Origin: Parasutterella secunda
GTDB lineage: Bacteria > Pseudomonadota > Gammaproteobacteria > Burkholderiales > Burkholderiaceae_F
DNA length: 64,000 nt
Direction of reading: 5' to 3'
NCBI RefSeq assembly: GCF_016901835.1
Contig: NZ_JACJKX010000002.1
Span: 1 to 64,000, forward strand
Position numbers and translations under genes: made by a program. Each line of letters opens with the position of its first letter. Positions within the stretch are counted from its first letter, which is position 1. This document shows positions 8,827-17,820 of the stretch, in pieces. A model generated the notes under the pieces. It was not told the DNA's origin. It did not search any database and saw only the letters and a program-made list of their open reading frames with translations.

Positions 8827-11042
8827 TTTGCACGTCCTCTCACCCACAGGCGCATGAAGTAGAAAATGCCTGTACCGACCAAGACGGCACAAATCAAAGC
8901 ACATAAAACCAAAAGTAACGGGTAATTACTCATGGTTTCCCAAATCTTGTGATACCAAGGAAGATCTCCGATGCTATAAGTGTCTCCGACTTTAAAGTCG
9001 ACAATTGACTGCTCATTAATAATGGCAACGGCTCCGGCCACGGTCTTCATGGATGAGGGGCTCTTGAGCTGTTCGTTCAATAAGTAGCTGCCCGACTGTC
9101 CCTCACTTAAGAGAGCCACAACCGTACGATCGGAATCAAACGGAGATTGAAGCGATACGATTGCCCCGACTCCTCCGTCAGGGCTAAAGAGCACTTCTTC
9201 AGGTTGCAAGATTTCCTCACCTTTCAGACTATTGGCAATAGCATTTTGCAACTCTTCAGCGTTCTCCTTTTTAAAGTCAGGCAATGTAATCGGCATTTCA
9301 CCGATAAACAAAATATCCTTCCCATCCAAGGCGGCTTCACTGGCTTGATCAACCACAGTCAATTTTGTGGCCACGGCTCCGGTAACCGAAGCAATACGGG
9401 CCATGGTATTTAATAGTGTGGTCACCTTTTCTGCCGAAGCTTCTTTGGAAATCACCGCGGCCGTTCGGGATAAATCAGCATAAACCGAGTAAGGATATGC
9501 ACTCTGCGTAAACAGCGTCAAATTCGGCATCTCGGCATAATGGAAAAGACCGTTCAGCGTCATGGTGGAAGCCGGATCAATTTCCATCTGATGAGGCAGC
9601 AGCACCACAGACTTGCAATTATCGGGCGACCCCTCAGAGAGCTCGCGACGATACACGACCTCAAAACTCAGATCATTTTGTGCTGCCAGAGCCAATGCTT
9701 CAGAAGGACTCGTTGCCAAGGGACCGTTGAAAGACGGCAGACGCATCTCACGAATTCCACTGCTGGACTGAGACGATAAGTTGACCGAATCAATCAGGTA
9801 ATTGTTGATCCGCATACGAAGTTGAGCCTGATCGCCCCCTTCGGGTTTGGTATAACGGTACTTAAGATTCACATCCAGGCCACCCGTTCCCACCATGTAT
9901 AGGTCAGGTGCAATACTCATCGGCATATGAACGGGAGGCGGTGCATAGCCACGAGACGTTAACTGCCCCGGGTACTGCATAATGCGGGAAAAGGCAATGG
10001 TCTCATCAATCGGCACCCAATTTGGGGCGTCGTATGCCTGACGTTCAGGGGATTCTTTAAAATCCTGAATCCGCAGTTTGTCACCGATTAAAACAAGATC
10101 TTCCGAAGCCAAAGCTTTAGCCGCCAGCACTAAGTCCGCTTCATCTCGGCCTGCAATCACAAGCATTTTGTCACTTCTGCTTTCAGGCGCATCCATCATG
10201 AAAATCTGCGGACCTTCTACCATCGGTAAATCGTTAAGGAAGGCCGGCCGACTGGAGTTGGTTGCAAAGACAAAGAAATGCCCGTTTGTCGGCACCCGGT
10301 TGAAATAAACCGGGAAATCCGCTCCCCGCCACTGAGTATGTTTACCAACCAAAGAAGATAAAATGGCCGCCGCTTTTTTCGTTTCGCTATCCGGAGTTTT
10401 TGCAAAAACAAAAGGAATAACCGTCGGATTATTTGTAAAGGTGTCAATAAATGGAGCCGGCCAACGGGCCAGATCGTTGGCAATTTTCACCTTTTGCTTA
10501 ACAAGTGATAAGTAGCTCTTGGCATCGACATTAAGCCATAAAGTTTCACTGGAGGGGCGTTCGCAAATATTTTGATAATGACCGACAAACTCCAACGTAA
10601 TCTGATTGACGGACTTGATTTGTTTGGGATCCAAAGACACTGACGTACGATAGAGTTTGCCCAATGCATCAGCAGTGACAGGTACCGACTGTTGAAGTTG
10701 TCCGTTTAAAAACACATTGATTTGAGAGCGAATAGGAATCAAGGCTGGCGACGCAGTAAAAGCCAACTCAAGAGTTGCCTGCGAAACCAATTCGTCTGCG
10801 CGTACACCGAAATCAAGATATTGAATGTTGCTGATACCCGTTAAACGAATGGCTGTGGCTTGTCCACCCGGGACCAAACGAATCAACGGTGTCTGTTGTG
10901 TAAAAGAACCGGTGACATCGGTACGCCAGACAGGAGCAACTGTAGAGGCATCATGAGGAGTCTGTTGAGCATAGGATGAAACCGTCGCCGCCAACAGCAA
11001 CGCAGAAGTCATCAACGCCTTAGAAAATTTTGATAATTTCAC
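8823..11042 (-). CDS. bcsB: Cellulose synthase periplasmic subunit BcsB
   Basis: BcsB forms the inner-membrane synthase complex with BcsA and guides the glucan through the periplasm. The 739 residues include a signal peptide (to about residue 25, after SSYA), two repeated carbohydrate-binding/flavodoxin-like halves as in the family, and a C-terminal membrane anchor (about 710-732) that packs against BcsA. It lies 22 nt downstream of bcsA and overlaps bcsZ by 4 nt. The length is close to enterobacterial BcsB. Confidence 0.93.
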   Translation of the reverse strand: MKLSKFSKALMTSALLLAATVSSYAQQTPHDASTVAPVWRTDVTGSFTQQTPLIRLVPGGQATAIRLTGISNIQYLDFGVRADELVSQATLELAFTASPALIPIRSQINVFLNGQLQQSVPVTADALGKLYRTSVSLDPKQIKSVNQITLEFVGHYQNICERPSSETLWLNVDAKSYLSLVKQKVKIANDLARWPAPFIDTFTNNPTVIPFVFAKTPDSETKKAAAILSSLVGKHTQWRGADFPVYFNRVPTNGHFFVFATNSSRPAFLNDLPMVEGPQIFMMDAPESRSDKMLVIAGRDEADLVLAAKALASEDLVLIGDKLRIQDFKESPERQAYDAPNWVPIDETIAFSRIMQYPGQLTSRGYAPPPVHMPMSIAPDLYMVGTGGLDVNLKYRYTKPEGGDQAQLRMRINNYLIDSVNLSSQSSSGIREMRLPSFNGPLATSPSEALALAAQNDLSFEVVYRRELSEGSPDNCKSVVLLPHQMEIDPASTMTLNGLFHYAEMPNLTLFTQSAYPYSVYADLSRTAAVISKEASAEKVTTLLNTMARIASVTGAVATKLTVVDQASEAALDGKDILFIGEMPITLPDFKKENAEELQNAIANSLKGEEILQPEEVLFSPDGGVGAIVSLQSPFDSDRTVVALLSEGQSGSYLLNEQLKSPSSMKTVAGAVAIINEQSIVDFKVGDTYSIGDLPWYHKIWETMSNYPLLLVLCALICAVLVGTGIFYFMRLWVRGRAK

Positions 11043-11064
11043 TTTTGGGCTCTCTTTCTATATC

Positions 11065-13644
11065 TTATTCGTCCGAGTTTAGCGCACGAGCCGTCCGTCT
11101 CGGCATAAACGATAGGCACCAAGCCAATCCTTTGGGAACAATTTGTAACTTTCCGGGCAGGAACTCAATCATTGAACGGTAACCGTACCAAGCCAATTGT
11201 CCGAGTTTGAGGAAACCCTTCAACATACGGTCATCCACTTTAACCTTTTCCGGCACCCACATTCCTTCACGGGCAAACGTACAACGATTAAAGGCTTTTT
11301 CAGTCTCATAATCTTCAAAATTCAAACTCAATTCCAAAGCGCCGGACGTGTCACTGGACAAAACTTTGCTCTTAAAGCAGTAATACTTTTCTTTATACGT
11401 CATCAAAAGACGAATCTCGTCACCGCAAGTCCAGGTCTTTTGGCTATTAAGAACCTGAAGTCGAACTTCAGTTTGTGAATACTGAACCATTCGAGCCTTG
11501 TAATTGGCATCCTCTGCATCACAAATATTTACATCAATTTTGCAATGAATCCGTGGGAATTGATGAGTTTGAACCTCTTCTACCGCCACAGCCATGGAGG
11601 CACCGAGAATCATCAAGTTGTAGGCAATCCATCCCATATTAATGACCAAGGTAAGGTATTCGGGATTAGGATCAAAAAATGCTTTATAAAAACCGATGAA
11701 CAACCCGATCAGATTCAAAGCAATCAATACCAAATAGGGTTTGCTGACCGGCCAATCCAAATACTTTTCACCGATCGTACCGCCTTTGGCCGTTACATTA
11801 AATTTACCTTTGTGGGGGAAAATCAGCGCCACGGTCGTAGGCAGCAGAATGTACCAGGATAAAACCGTCTCATAGACTCCACTTAAGAACGGGTAGCGAT
11901 AACCTCTTTGCAAAATCTGGTTAGTCAACGCTGAGTGAATCATGTGCGGCAACACGTAGGCAAAAATGGCTGCGGCCGTTGCATAGATCACATAAACATT
12001 GGCAAACATATAAGGCAGAGGCGCAACCAGGAAAATCAGACGCGGTAAGCCATGGAAAAAATGGAACATGGCATTAAAGAAACACAGCCGCTGGGGAAGC
12101 GTCAGTCCTTTCCCGAGGAATGGATTATCGAGGCGGAAAATCTGAATCATGCCACGCGCCCAACGGATACGCTGCCCGATGTGTGCAGCCAAAGTCTCAG
12201 TGGACAGACCGGATGCCAAGGGTAAATCAATAAAAGCCGACGACCAACCTTTACGGTTAAGTTTCAGGGACGTGTGAGCATCTTCGGTTACCGTCTCAAC
12301 GGCAATTCCTCCTACCTCCATCAAAGCCTTTCTTCTCATGACAGCGCTCGAGCCGCAGAACATGGTGGCATTCCACGTGTCATTACCCTTTTGAATGAAA
12401 TCATGAAACAGGGAATTTTCAATCGGTATCGTACGATCCAAATGAAGATTCTTCTCAAAAGGATCAGGAGAGTAGAAATGATGCGGCGTTTGGACCAAGG
12501 CAATCTTGGGATCCTTAATCAGCCAGCCCATGGTTTTGATGAGAAAATCAGAAGACGGGACATGGTCGCAGTCGAAAATTGTGACGAATTCTCCGTTTGT
12601 CACCGTCATCGCATGGTTGATATTACCTGCCTTGGCATGATTGTGCTCGACACGCTTGATATAGCCGGCACCGACATCGGCTGCAAACTTTTCAAAAAGC
12701 GGACGACTCCCATCATCCAAGATGTAGACATGAAGCTTTTCCTCTGGCCACTGCAGATTCAGGGCCGCAAATACGGTGGGCTTTACCACATCAAGCGACT
12801 CGTTGTATGTCGGAATAAAAATATCGACATGAGGCCAAAGGTTTTTGTCTTCAGGCATCGGGTAGGGTTTACGATCCAAGACCCAGCAAACCTGGAAATA
12901 ACCCAAAACCATAACGACAAAAGCATAGAGTTCTGCAGCCAACAGTAAGCCGCTTAAAACAATTCCCAAGGCGGAGTCGGTATTTAACGTTGACGTACAA
13001 CGCCACCACAAATAACGTCCCGAGACAACCATGGAGATGACAAAAAGAAGCATCAAAGTTAAACGTGCTTTGATTTTTCTTAATGCAAGTGCAGACAGAA
13101 GCATCACGGAAAGGAAAACGACTTGTCCCTGAATATTAAAGGGCTGCGTAATACACAGGATAGCTAATGCTGCCGCCAAGCCTCCCAACACGCTGATGAC
13201 AACAAGCTTGACCGGGCGCGACAGCTCCTCCCCTTTTTTGTCAATGGTATCCAAACTCTTGTGATTCCCATCCAGAATAAGAGCGCCGTGATAGCCAATC
13301 CAATTACCCAGTTTTGTCAAAATGATGCCGATTTTATTGGCTGTCCAAATAATCGCACTCCACAGCCAGCTGCCGTGGCCGGTTGTTTTAAAACATAAAA
13401 GGAAAATTGTTTGAACAAGCCAACGCACACAATCGCCGGCTTTAGGAGCATCCGGGTTAATCTGAGGATAGAGCGACCTGAATAATGAGCGATAAGCAAC
13501 ACATGGCTTGGACTCTAAAGGAACAAACAGCCATGCCAACGCAAGCCAAGTCAAATTCACCGCCACGCTGAATTTGCTTGATCCATTTTGTCGCCAAAGA
13601 TGAGCTTTCTCAGAGAAATAATTCAAAATTGTTGCCAATGGCAT
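11065..13644 (-). CDS. bcsA: Cellulose synthase catalytic subunit BcsA
   Basis: BcsA polymerises UDP-glucose into beta-1,4-glucan and pushes it through its own membrane channel. In this 859-residue protein the GT2 motifs are complete: DDG at 310-312, DCD at 358-360, TED at 453-455 and QRIRW at 491-495. The gating loop FNVTAKGG is at 615-622, and several membrane segments flank the catalytic domain. The C-terminal PilZ region aligns well with E. coli BcsA, but the cyclic-di-GMP motifs are changed: RxxxR reads HxxxR (694-698) and D/NxSxxG reads QxSxxE (721-726). Activity may therefore not depend on cyclic-di-GMP. The ATG at 13644 has only a weak ribosome-binding site. It is the first gene of the leftward operon bcsA-B-Z-G. 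No bcsC outer-membrane porin gene is found here. Confidence 0.95.
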   Translation of the reverse strand: MPLATILNYFSEKAHLWRQNGSSKFSVAVNLTWLALAWLFVPLESKPCVAYRSLFRSLYPQINPDAPKAGDCVRWLVQTIFLLCFKTTGHGSWLWSAIIWTANKIGIILTKLGNWIGYHGALILDGNHKSLDTIDKKGEELSRPVKLVVISVLGGLAAALAILCITQPFNIQGQVVFLSVMLLSALALRKIKARLTLMLLFVISMVVSGRYLWWRCTSTLNTDSALGIVLSGLLLAAELYAFVVMVLGYFQVCWVLDRKPYPMPEDKNLWPHVDIFIPTYNESLDVVKPTVFAALNLQWPEEKLHVYILDDGSRPLFEKFAADVGAGYIKRVEHNHAKAGNINHAMTVTNGEFVTIFDCDHVPSSDFLIKTMGWLIKDPKIALVQTPHHFYSPDPFEKNLHLDRTIPIENSLFHDFIQKGNDTWNATMFCGSSAVMRRKALMEVGGIAVETVTEDAHTSLKLNRKGWSSAFIDLPLASGLSTETLAAHIGQRIRWARGMIQIFRLDNPFLGKGLTLPQRLCFFNAMFHFFHGLPRLIFLVAPLPYMFANVYVIYATAAAIFAYVLPHMIHSALTNQILQRGYRYPFLSGVYETVLSWYILLPTTVALIFPHKGKFNVTAKGGTIGEKYLDWPVSKPYLVLIALNLIGLFIGFYKAFFDPNPEYLTLVINMGWIAYNLMILGASMAVAVEEVQTHQFPRIHCKIDVNICDAEDANYKARMVQYSQTEVRLQVLNSQKTWTCGDEIRLLMTYKEKYYCFKSKVLSSDTSGALELSLNFEDYETEKAFNRCTFAREGMWVPEKVKVDDRMLKGFLKLGQLAWYGYRSMIEFLPGKLQIVPKGLAWCLSFMPRRTARALNSDE

Positions 13645-13870
13645 CTTTTAACGGTACTTTCTGCGTAAATAAAGGCGGAAAGAGTACGAAGGTTAAAACG
13701 TTATTCGTTGTAATTGGTGGGTGACGAATTATAAACAAGTCAAAAAATAAAGCCTTAACAAATTGTTAGCTCAAGAACAACGGCTTGAAATAGGCAAAAA
13801 TTTTCTCAAAAAGAGCGCGTAAATTGAGGCTATTGTGCCTACTATTAAAGAAAAATCATGGGGAAATTTT

Positions 13871-15010
13871 ATGAAGCGTCGATCTGCATTCATATTATCA
13901 GGAGTCGGTATTGCTGTAGCCGCCTGCTTCGGCGGCACGTATGGTTTCCTTAAATCTGCACGATTCGGGGCGATTCCCGCTTCAACTGCTGCCTTTAAAA
14001 CTTGCCCACATTTCTATGACGGAGTCTTTCACAACACTTTACCGACTCCGGTACTAACGGATAACTCTTCTTTCATCGGAGCATTTGCAAAATCCTTTTT
14101 GACTGAGAAAATTGATCCCGAACCGACAAGGGATTTACCGACAGTTAAGATCGATTTAGAGACTTTAAACCGTCAGATCGATACCGTAATATGGTTGGGG
14201 CATTCTTCATTCTTTATTCAACTGTCTGGGAAAAGAATCCTGATTGATCCGGTTTTAAGTGATCATGCCGCCCCGGTTTCTTTCAGCACACGAGCTTTTA
14301 AAGGGACCAATATTTATCACCCATCAGAATTCCCAACAGTGGATTTACTGATCGTTTCTCATGATCATTGGGATCACTTAGATTATCCGACAATAAACTC
14401 ATTAAGGCACAAGATAAAAGAAATTGTCTGCCCGTTAGGAACAGATGCACACTTTTTACGTTGGGGCTTTCAACCCGAACACCTACATCCTTTGGATTGG
14501 AATCAAAGCTATATCGTTTCTGAAAATTTGACGGTGACAGCTTTGGAAGCCAGACACTATTCCGGCAGGAGTCTAGATCAAAACAAAAGTTTTTGGGCTT
14601 CATTCCTTCTGCAACGCCCTGACTACAAAATCTTTTTCAGTGGTGATTCCGGGTTTGGTCCTCATTTCAAAGAAATAGGGAATCGTTACGGAGCCGTTGA
14701 TCTGGCGCTTCTCGATAGCGGACAATATAACGAGCGTTGGCGTTACATTCACATGAATCCCGATGAAGCTCTGCAGGCTGCAAAAGATTTAAGAGCTCAG
14801 AACTTCATCCCTGCCCATATCGGAAAATTTTGCATCTCTATGCACCCGTGGTACGAGCCCTTTGATCGTCTGAAAATCGGTGCTTTAAAAAATGGCGTCC
14901 GGCTCATTACCCCTAAAATCGGCCAACCCTTAGAACTGACAAAACAAATACCCCTTCAACCGGTTTGGTGGGAAGAAAACAAAAATTTGAGCCAAAAACA
15001 ACACCCCTGA
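13871..15010 (+). CDS. Exported or membrane-anchored metallo-beta-lactamase-fold hydrolase
   Basis: This 379-residue protein of the UlaG/NAPE-PLD/RomA-like branch has a double-Arg N-terminus and hydrophobic stretch (residues 3-23), suggesting export or an N-terminal anchor. Metal ligands are visible in SHDHWDH (His164, His166, Asp168, His169), in the ARHYSGR and SGDSG blocks, and in the late PAHIGKF His. The WLGHSSFFIQL and ILIDPVLSD strands are typical of the lipid-hydrolase-like group. The substrate is unknown; NAPE-PLD-type phospholipid hydrolysis is one possibility. I chose the ATG at 13871, preceded by GGGGA, over an earlier in-frame start at 13835. The gene is divergent from bcsA with a 226-bp AT-rich gap and appears monocistronic. 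Confidence 0.82.
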   Translation: MKRRSAFILSGVGIAVAACFGGTYGFLKSARFGAIPASTAAFKTCPHFYDGVFHNTLPTPVLTDNSSFIGAFAKSFLTEKIDPEPTRDLPTVKIDLETLNRQIDTVIWLGHSSFFIQLSGKRILIDPVLSDHAAPVSFSTRAFKGTNIYHPSEFPTVDLLIVSHDHWDHLDYPTINSLRHKIKEIVCPLGTDAHFLRWGFQPEHLHPLDWNQSYIVSENLTVTALEARHYSGRSLDQNKSFWASFLLQRPDYKIFFSGDSGFGPHFKEIGNRYGAVDLALLDSGQYNERWRYIHMNPDEALQAAKDLRAQNFIPAHIGKFCISMHPWYEPFDRLKIGALKNGVRLITPKIGQPLELTKQIPLQPVWWEENKNLSQKQHP

Positions 15011-15040
15011 AACAACATGCGGGAAATCTTAAGAAGAAAC

Positions 15041-15070
15041 TTGACAATAGATTCATCAAAAGGATATAAT
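15041..15070 (+). promoter_or_regulatory. Consensus sigma-70 promoter of tRNA-fMet
   Basis: A perfect TTGACA (15041-15046) and a perfect TATAAT (15065-15070) are separated by 18 nt and lie 20 nt upstream of the mature tRNA. Confidence 0.9.
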
Positions 15071-15090
15071 TCAGTCCTTCGTTAGGTGAT

Positions 15091-15167
<77 letters not shown>

Positions 15168-15176
15168 GTTGAATGT

Positions 15177-15207
15177 CTCAGCAGTCGAAAGACTTCTGAG
15201 ATTTTTT
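15177..15207. terminator. Terminator between tRNA-fMet and the convergent small-peptide operon
   Basis: A 10-bp stem (15177-15186 with 15191-15200, one mismatch) with a GAAA tetraloop is followed by a T-run on the plus strand. The leftward transcript from the decarboxylase locus also ends near here, but on that strand the tail is less clearly U-rich. Confidence 0.8.
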
Positions 15208-15279
15208 ATTTCATATTCAAGCAGTCGCAAATATCTCTGTGTTGTCCTTCTTATGATGACTGAGATGCTAAGCCTCAGA

Positions 15280-15351
15280 TCATGCAGCACAAGCCCCCAT
15301 AGAAATGGCCATCGTAGCAGCAACAGCTGCAGCAGCTACAGTCTTTGTCAT
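15280..15351 (-). CDS. 23-residue lipoprotein-like peptide
   Basis: The gene is a tiny frame with a strong ribosome-binding site (GGAAGGA, 7 nt before ATG) and a start 21 nt beyond the stop of the decarboxylase pseudogene. The product begins MTKT, continues with an Ala-rich hydrophobic segment and ends MGACAA, so it is essentially a signal sequence with a lipobox-like MGAC. It could be a minimal entericidin-like lipopeptide, a degraded remnant of a longer lipoprotein, or a chance frame. I see no homologous continuation after the stop in any frame. The strong ribosome-binding site argues for translation. Confidence 0.45.
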   Translation of the reverse strand: MTKTVAAAAVAATMAISMGACAA

Positions 15352-15372
15352 TTTTATATCCTTCCAAAAATA

Positions 15373-16070
15373 TTACTTCCGAGATTGCAAAACCGTCTTT
15401 AACGCCTGATCAGCTAAATTCGCCTCTTCAGTGCCGACTTTTTCACGCAACACCTTCACGAATTCTTTCAATTCGTCCGGAGTCAATCCGACATTCAGAC
15501 AAACATTGAGATGAGAACGTAATTGCACAGGAGCCGGCAATGAGGCTAGGCAGAAACGGTTGCAATTTCTCGCGCTTGATGATCGAGTACATCACTGGCA
15601 AAAATATCGCCGAACAAATGCTCTTTCAGATAGGTATCAATTTCAGGAGAAAAGTCATAAACGGGACTTGCTGCCGGACGTCCGATCAGCTCAGTCTGAA
15701 CTTTTGTTCCCAATTCACGAATATTGGTTCCTTCGGGCAAAGGGGTAGGACCACGACCGACCTTATCGTTAATTCCGGAGGCTTTTCTTTCTTTTAATAA
15801 ATTGACAAAAACACCCAAACCGGTCAAGCTCCGCGGGAAAGCGGTATAGGCATACATTTGCACTAAAACTTCTTTAATTTCATTAACGGTCATCCCATTG
15901 TTGAGCCCTTCTACCAGAGCTTTTTTCAAGGCTTGTTCATTGCCTTGAGCCGTATAGGCAGCAATGGGGACGATGCTGATTTCTCGTGTATCCGGTGCGG
16001 CATTAGAAACCGCAGGAATACTCAATGCCATAACAGCAGAAAGAACAGCGGCAGCAGCTTTTTTCTTCAT
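15373..16070 (-). pseudogene. Exported carboxymuconolactone decarboxylase family protein, broken by a 1-nt deletion
   Basis: The gene starts at the ATG at 16070 with AAGGAG 6 nt upstream. It encodes a signal peptide (residues 1 to about 25, ending SNAA) and two AhpD-like helical CMD repeats. The frame meets TAG at 15546-15548, in the middle of the second repeat. Moving to the frame offset by one base continues with LASLPAPVQLRSH and then the typical LNVGLTPDELKEFV block, ending at a TAA at 15373-15375. The total span is 698 nt, one short of a multiple of three, as a single-base deletion near 15549-15551 predicts. The restored protein would be 232 residues. No homopolymer or slippery site is present at the break, so decay or a sequencing error is more likely than programmed frameshifting. 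Confidence 0.8.
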
Positions 16071-16305
16071 GACGAACTCCTTAATGAGACAATCGCTCAA
16101 GTGCTAACTCCTTGAGCTTTAAGCATTTTTATTGCATGAAGTTGTCAGATTGTGCTATTGCTGATTTTTAAAGTATTTTTGCCAAATACTTTGTTTTAGG
16201 AAGAAAAGAATAGGTTATGTTGTTTTTCCTCTAACGGACTGGCTCAATTATTTGCTTATTCAAACGGAGAGAAAATTCTCTGAATTTTTCATTGGCATGA
16301 AAGCA

Positions 16306-16344
16306 CAAAAGGTGCCCGACTGAGCGACAGCGGACACCTTTTTG
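16306..16344. terminator. Terminator downstream of the M20 amidohydrolase gene
   Basis: A stem formed by AAAAGGTGCCCG and CGGACACCTTTTT around an 11-13 nt loop has one non-Watson-Crick position, with A and T runs on both sides. It lies 19 bases past the amidohydrolase stop codon. The remainder of 16071-16305 holds only the decarboxylase promoter region. Confidence 0.8.
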
Positions 16345-16362
16345 GTACTAAGAGTAGAACGA

Positions 16363-17562
16363 CTAAGAAGCTAAGGCTTCAAGACGTTTAATGGCCATAT
16401 TGGCAACCACACTGACGGCAACGGGTAAGACTTCATCATTGAAGTCAAAGTTCGGGTTATGCAAACTCACTGCATGGTCTTCATCTTTAATACCCACGCG
16501 AATGATGCAACCCGGTACACGCTGCAGATATTCGCTGAAGTCTTCAGAACTCATAAAGGGATCAATCACCTTCACGTGATCTTCACCCAACAGTTCACCT
16601 GTCACCTTCAAAGCTGCTTCGGTTTGAGCAGGGGTATTGATGACAGAGCCGCACTCGTGAACATATTCGACTTCAGCTTCACAGCCGTTGGCTTTAGCAA
16701 TGGCAGGCACCATTGTCTTCACGGTTTCTTCAACGAACGCTCGCGTTTCAGGCAAGAAGGTACGAATTGTGCCGCTTAATGTGCATTGAGCCGGAACGAT
16801 GTTGACCGCTTCAAAGCGACCGGCATTAATTGAACAAATGGACAGAACAGCCGTATCGATCGGGTTGATCTTACGGGAAACGATTGTTTGCAAAGCGGTA
16901 ACAATCTGAGCGGCTACCGGAATCGGGTCTACACCCAAATGAGGACGTCCGCCGTGCGTGCCGAACCCCTTAACCGTCACATAGACGCTGTCAGAGGCAG
17001 CCTGCAAGGGACCGGGCTTAAAGCCGATGGTTCCCTTGGGAAGCATCGGTTCGGTATGACCGCCGTAAATTTCTTCAATGCCATACTTTTCCAAAAGACC
17101 GGCTTTGACCAGTGTTTGTGCGCCACGACTGATTTCTTCAGCCGGTTGGAAAATCAAAACAACCTTACCCGGGAAATCGCGATGAGCGGCCAAATAACGA
17201 GCTGTTCCCAATAACCACGTCGTATGACCGTCATGACCGCAGGTATGGGCCAAGCCTTCATTTTGGCTGGCATATTCTTTACCACAATGATCATTCATCG
17301 GCAGGCAGTCCATATCGGCACGAATACCGATCGTATGACCCGGGCGGGTCCCTTCGATGACGGCGATAACCGCCCCTTTGACAAATTCGGTATTGATATC
17401 GGTTACACCCCATTTACGGAGATTTTCGCAAATAACTCCCACCGTCCGATCGGTGTCAAAACCACGTTCGGGATGGCTGTGCAAATCATGACGGATTGCG
17501 GTTAATTCATCGGCCCAGTCGGCAACGCCGGGCAACAATCGATCGGCTAATAAAACTGCCAT
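16363..17562 (-). CDS. M20 family amidohydrolase (HipO/AbgB-like)
   Basis: This 399-residue metallopeptidase-like hydrolase removes an acyl or amino-acid group from amide substrates in the cytoplasm. Conserved features are HDLHSHPE near the N-terminus, GIRADMD, the TCGHDGH metal site with Cys and His ligands, PAEE with the Glu pair, the GGH block, the dimerisation-domain GTHGGRPH, and MSSEDFSEY near the C-terminus. These match the hippuricase/indole-acetyl-amino-acid/aminobenzoyl-glutamate hydrolase group; the true substrate is not evident. The ATG at 17562 has AGGAG 6 nt upstream. It is divergent from xpt with a 313-bp gap and has its own terminator. Confidence 0.9.
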   Translation of the reverse strand: MAVLLADRLLPGVADWADELTAIRHDLHSHPERGFDTDRTVGVICENLRKWGVTDINTEFVKGAVIAVIEGTRPGHTIGIRADMDCLPMNDHCGKEYASQNEGLAHTCGHDGHTTWLLGTARYLAAHRDFPGKVVLIFQPAEEISRGAQTLVKAGLLEKYGIEEIYGGHTEPMLPKGTIGFKPGPLQAASDSVYVTVKGFGTHGGRPHLGVDPIPVAAQIVTALQTIVSRKINPIDTAVLSICSINAGRFEAVNIVPAQCTLSGTIRTFLPETRAFVEETVKTMVPAIAKANGCEAEVEYVHECGSVINTPAQTEAALKVTGELLGEDHVKVIDPFMSSEDFSEYLQRVPGCIIRVGIKDEDHAVSLHNPNFDFNDEVLPVAVSVVANMAIKRLEALAS

Positions 17563-17726
17563 TTTTCTCTCCTAAATAGAGTACGTGTCTGTCACGAATA
17601 AAAAGTTATGCCTTTATGAAAAAGCCCGAGTACGTACCTTTTCAAAGACTATCGCTCACTTTAGCACTCATGGAGGTATTTTCTCCACTAAATTCACACA
17701 CAAAGCAGAGAATTCCTCTTTCGCCG

Positions 17727-17732
17727 TATAAT
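17727..17732 (+). promoter_or_regulatory. Likely -10 box of the xpt-pbuX operon
   Basis: There is an exact TATAAT, but no good -35 hexamer at 16-18 nt upstream, so the promoter may need an activator. A start near 17739 would give a leader of about 137 nt. The 17563-17726 stretch upstream holds the amidohydrolase promoter region and no gene. Confidence 0.5.
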
Positions 17733-17748
17733 TCCGCAAATTTTATTT

Positions 17749-17788
17749 CTCAATAAGATAGCGTAAATTGTCGCTATTCTTCATTGAG
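17749..17788 (+). other. Long hairpin in the xpt leader
   Basis: CTCAAT-AAGA-TAGCG (17749-17763) pairs with CGCTA-TTCTT-C-ATTGAG (17772-17788), about 15 bp with small bulges and an 8-nt loop. It is followed by an A-run rather than a T-run, so it is not a terminator for xpt. It is part of the structured leader. Confidence 0.6.
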
Positions 17789-17820
17789 TTACCGGATAAA
17801 AAAAAATTCCAACTATTGAT

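Noticed and set aside
12274-12948. A 224-codon plus-strand frame inside bcsA
   Set aside because: It lies antisense to the conserved catalytic domain of BcsA and shows no protein family features.
15546-15552. Programmed ribosomal frameshift in the decarboxylase gene
   Set aside because: There is no slippery heptamer, internal Shine-Dalgarno or downstream pseudoknot; a plain deletion explains the break better.
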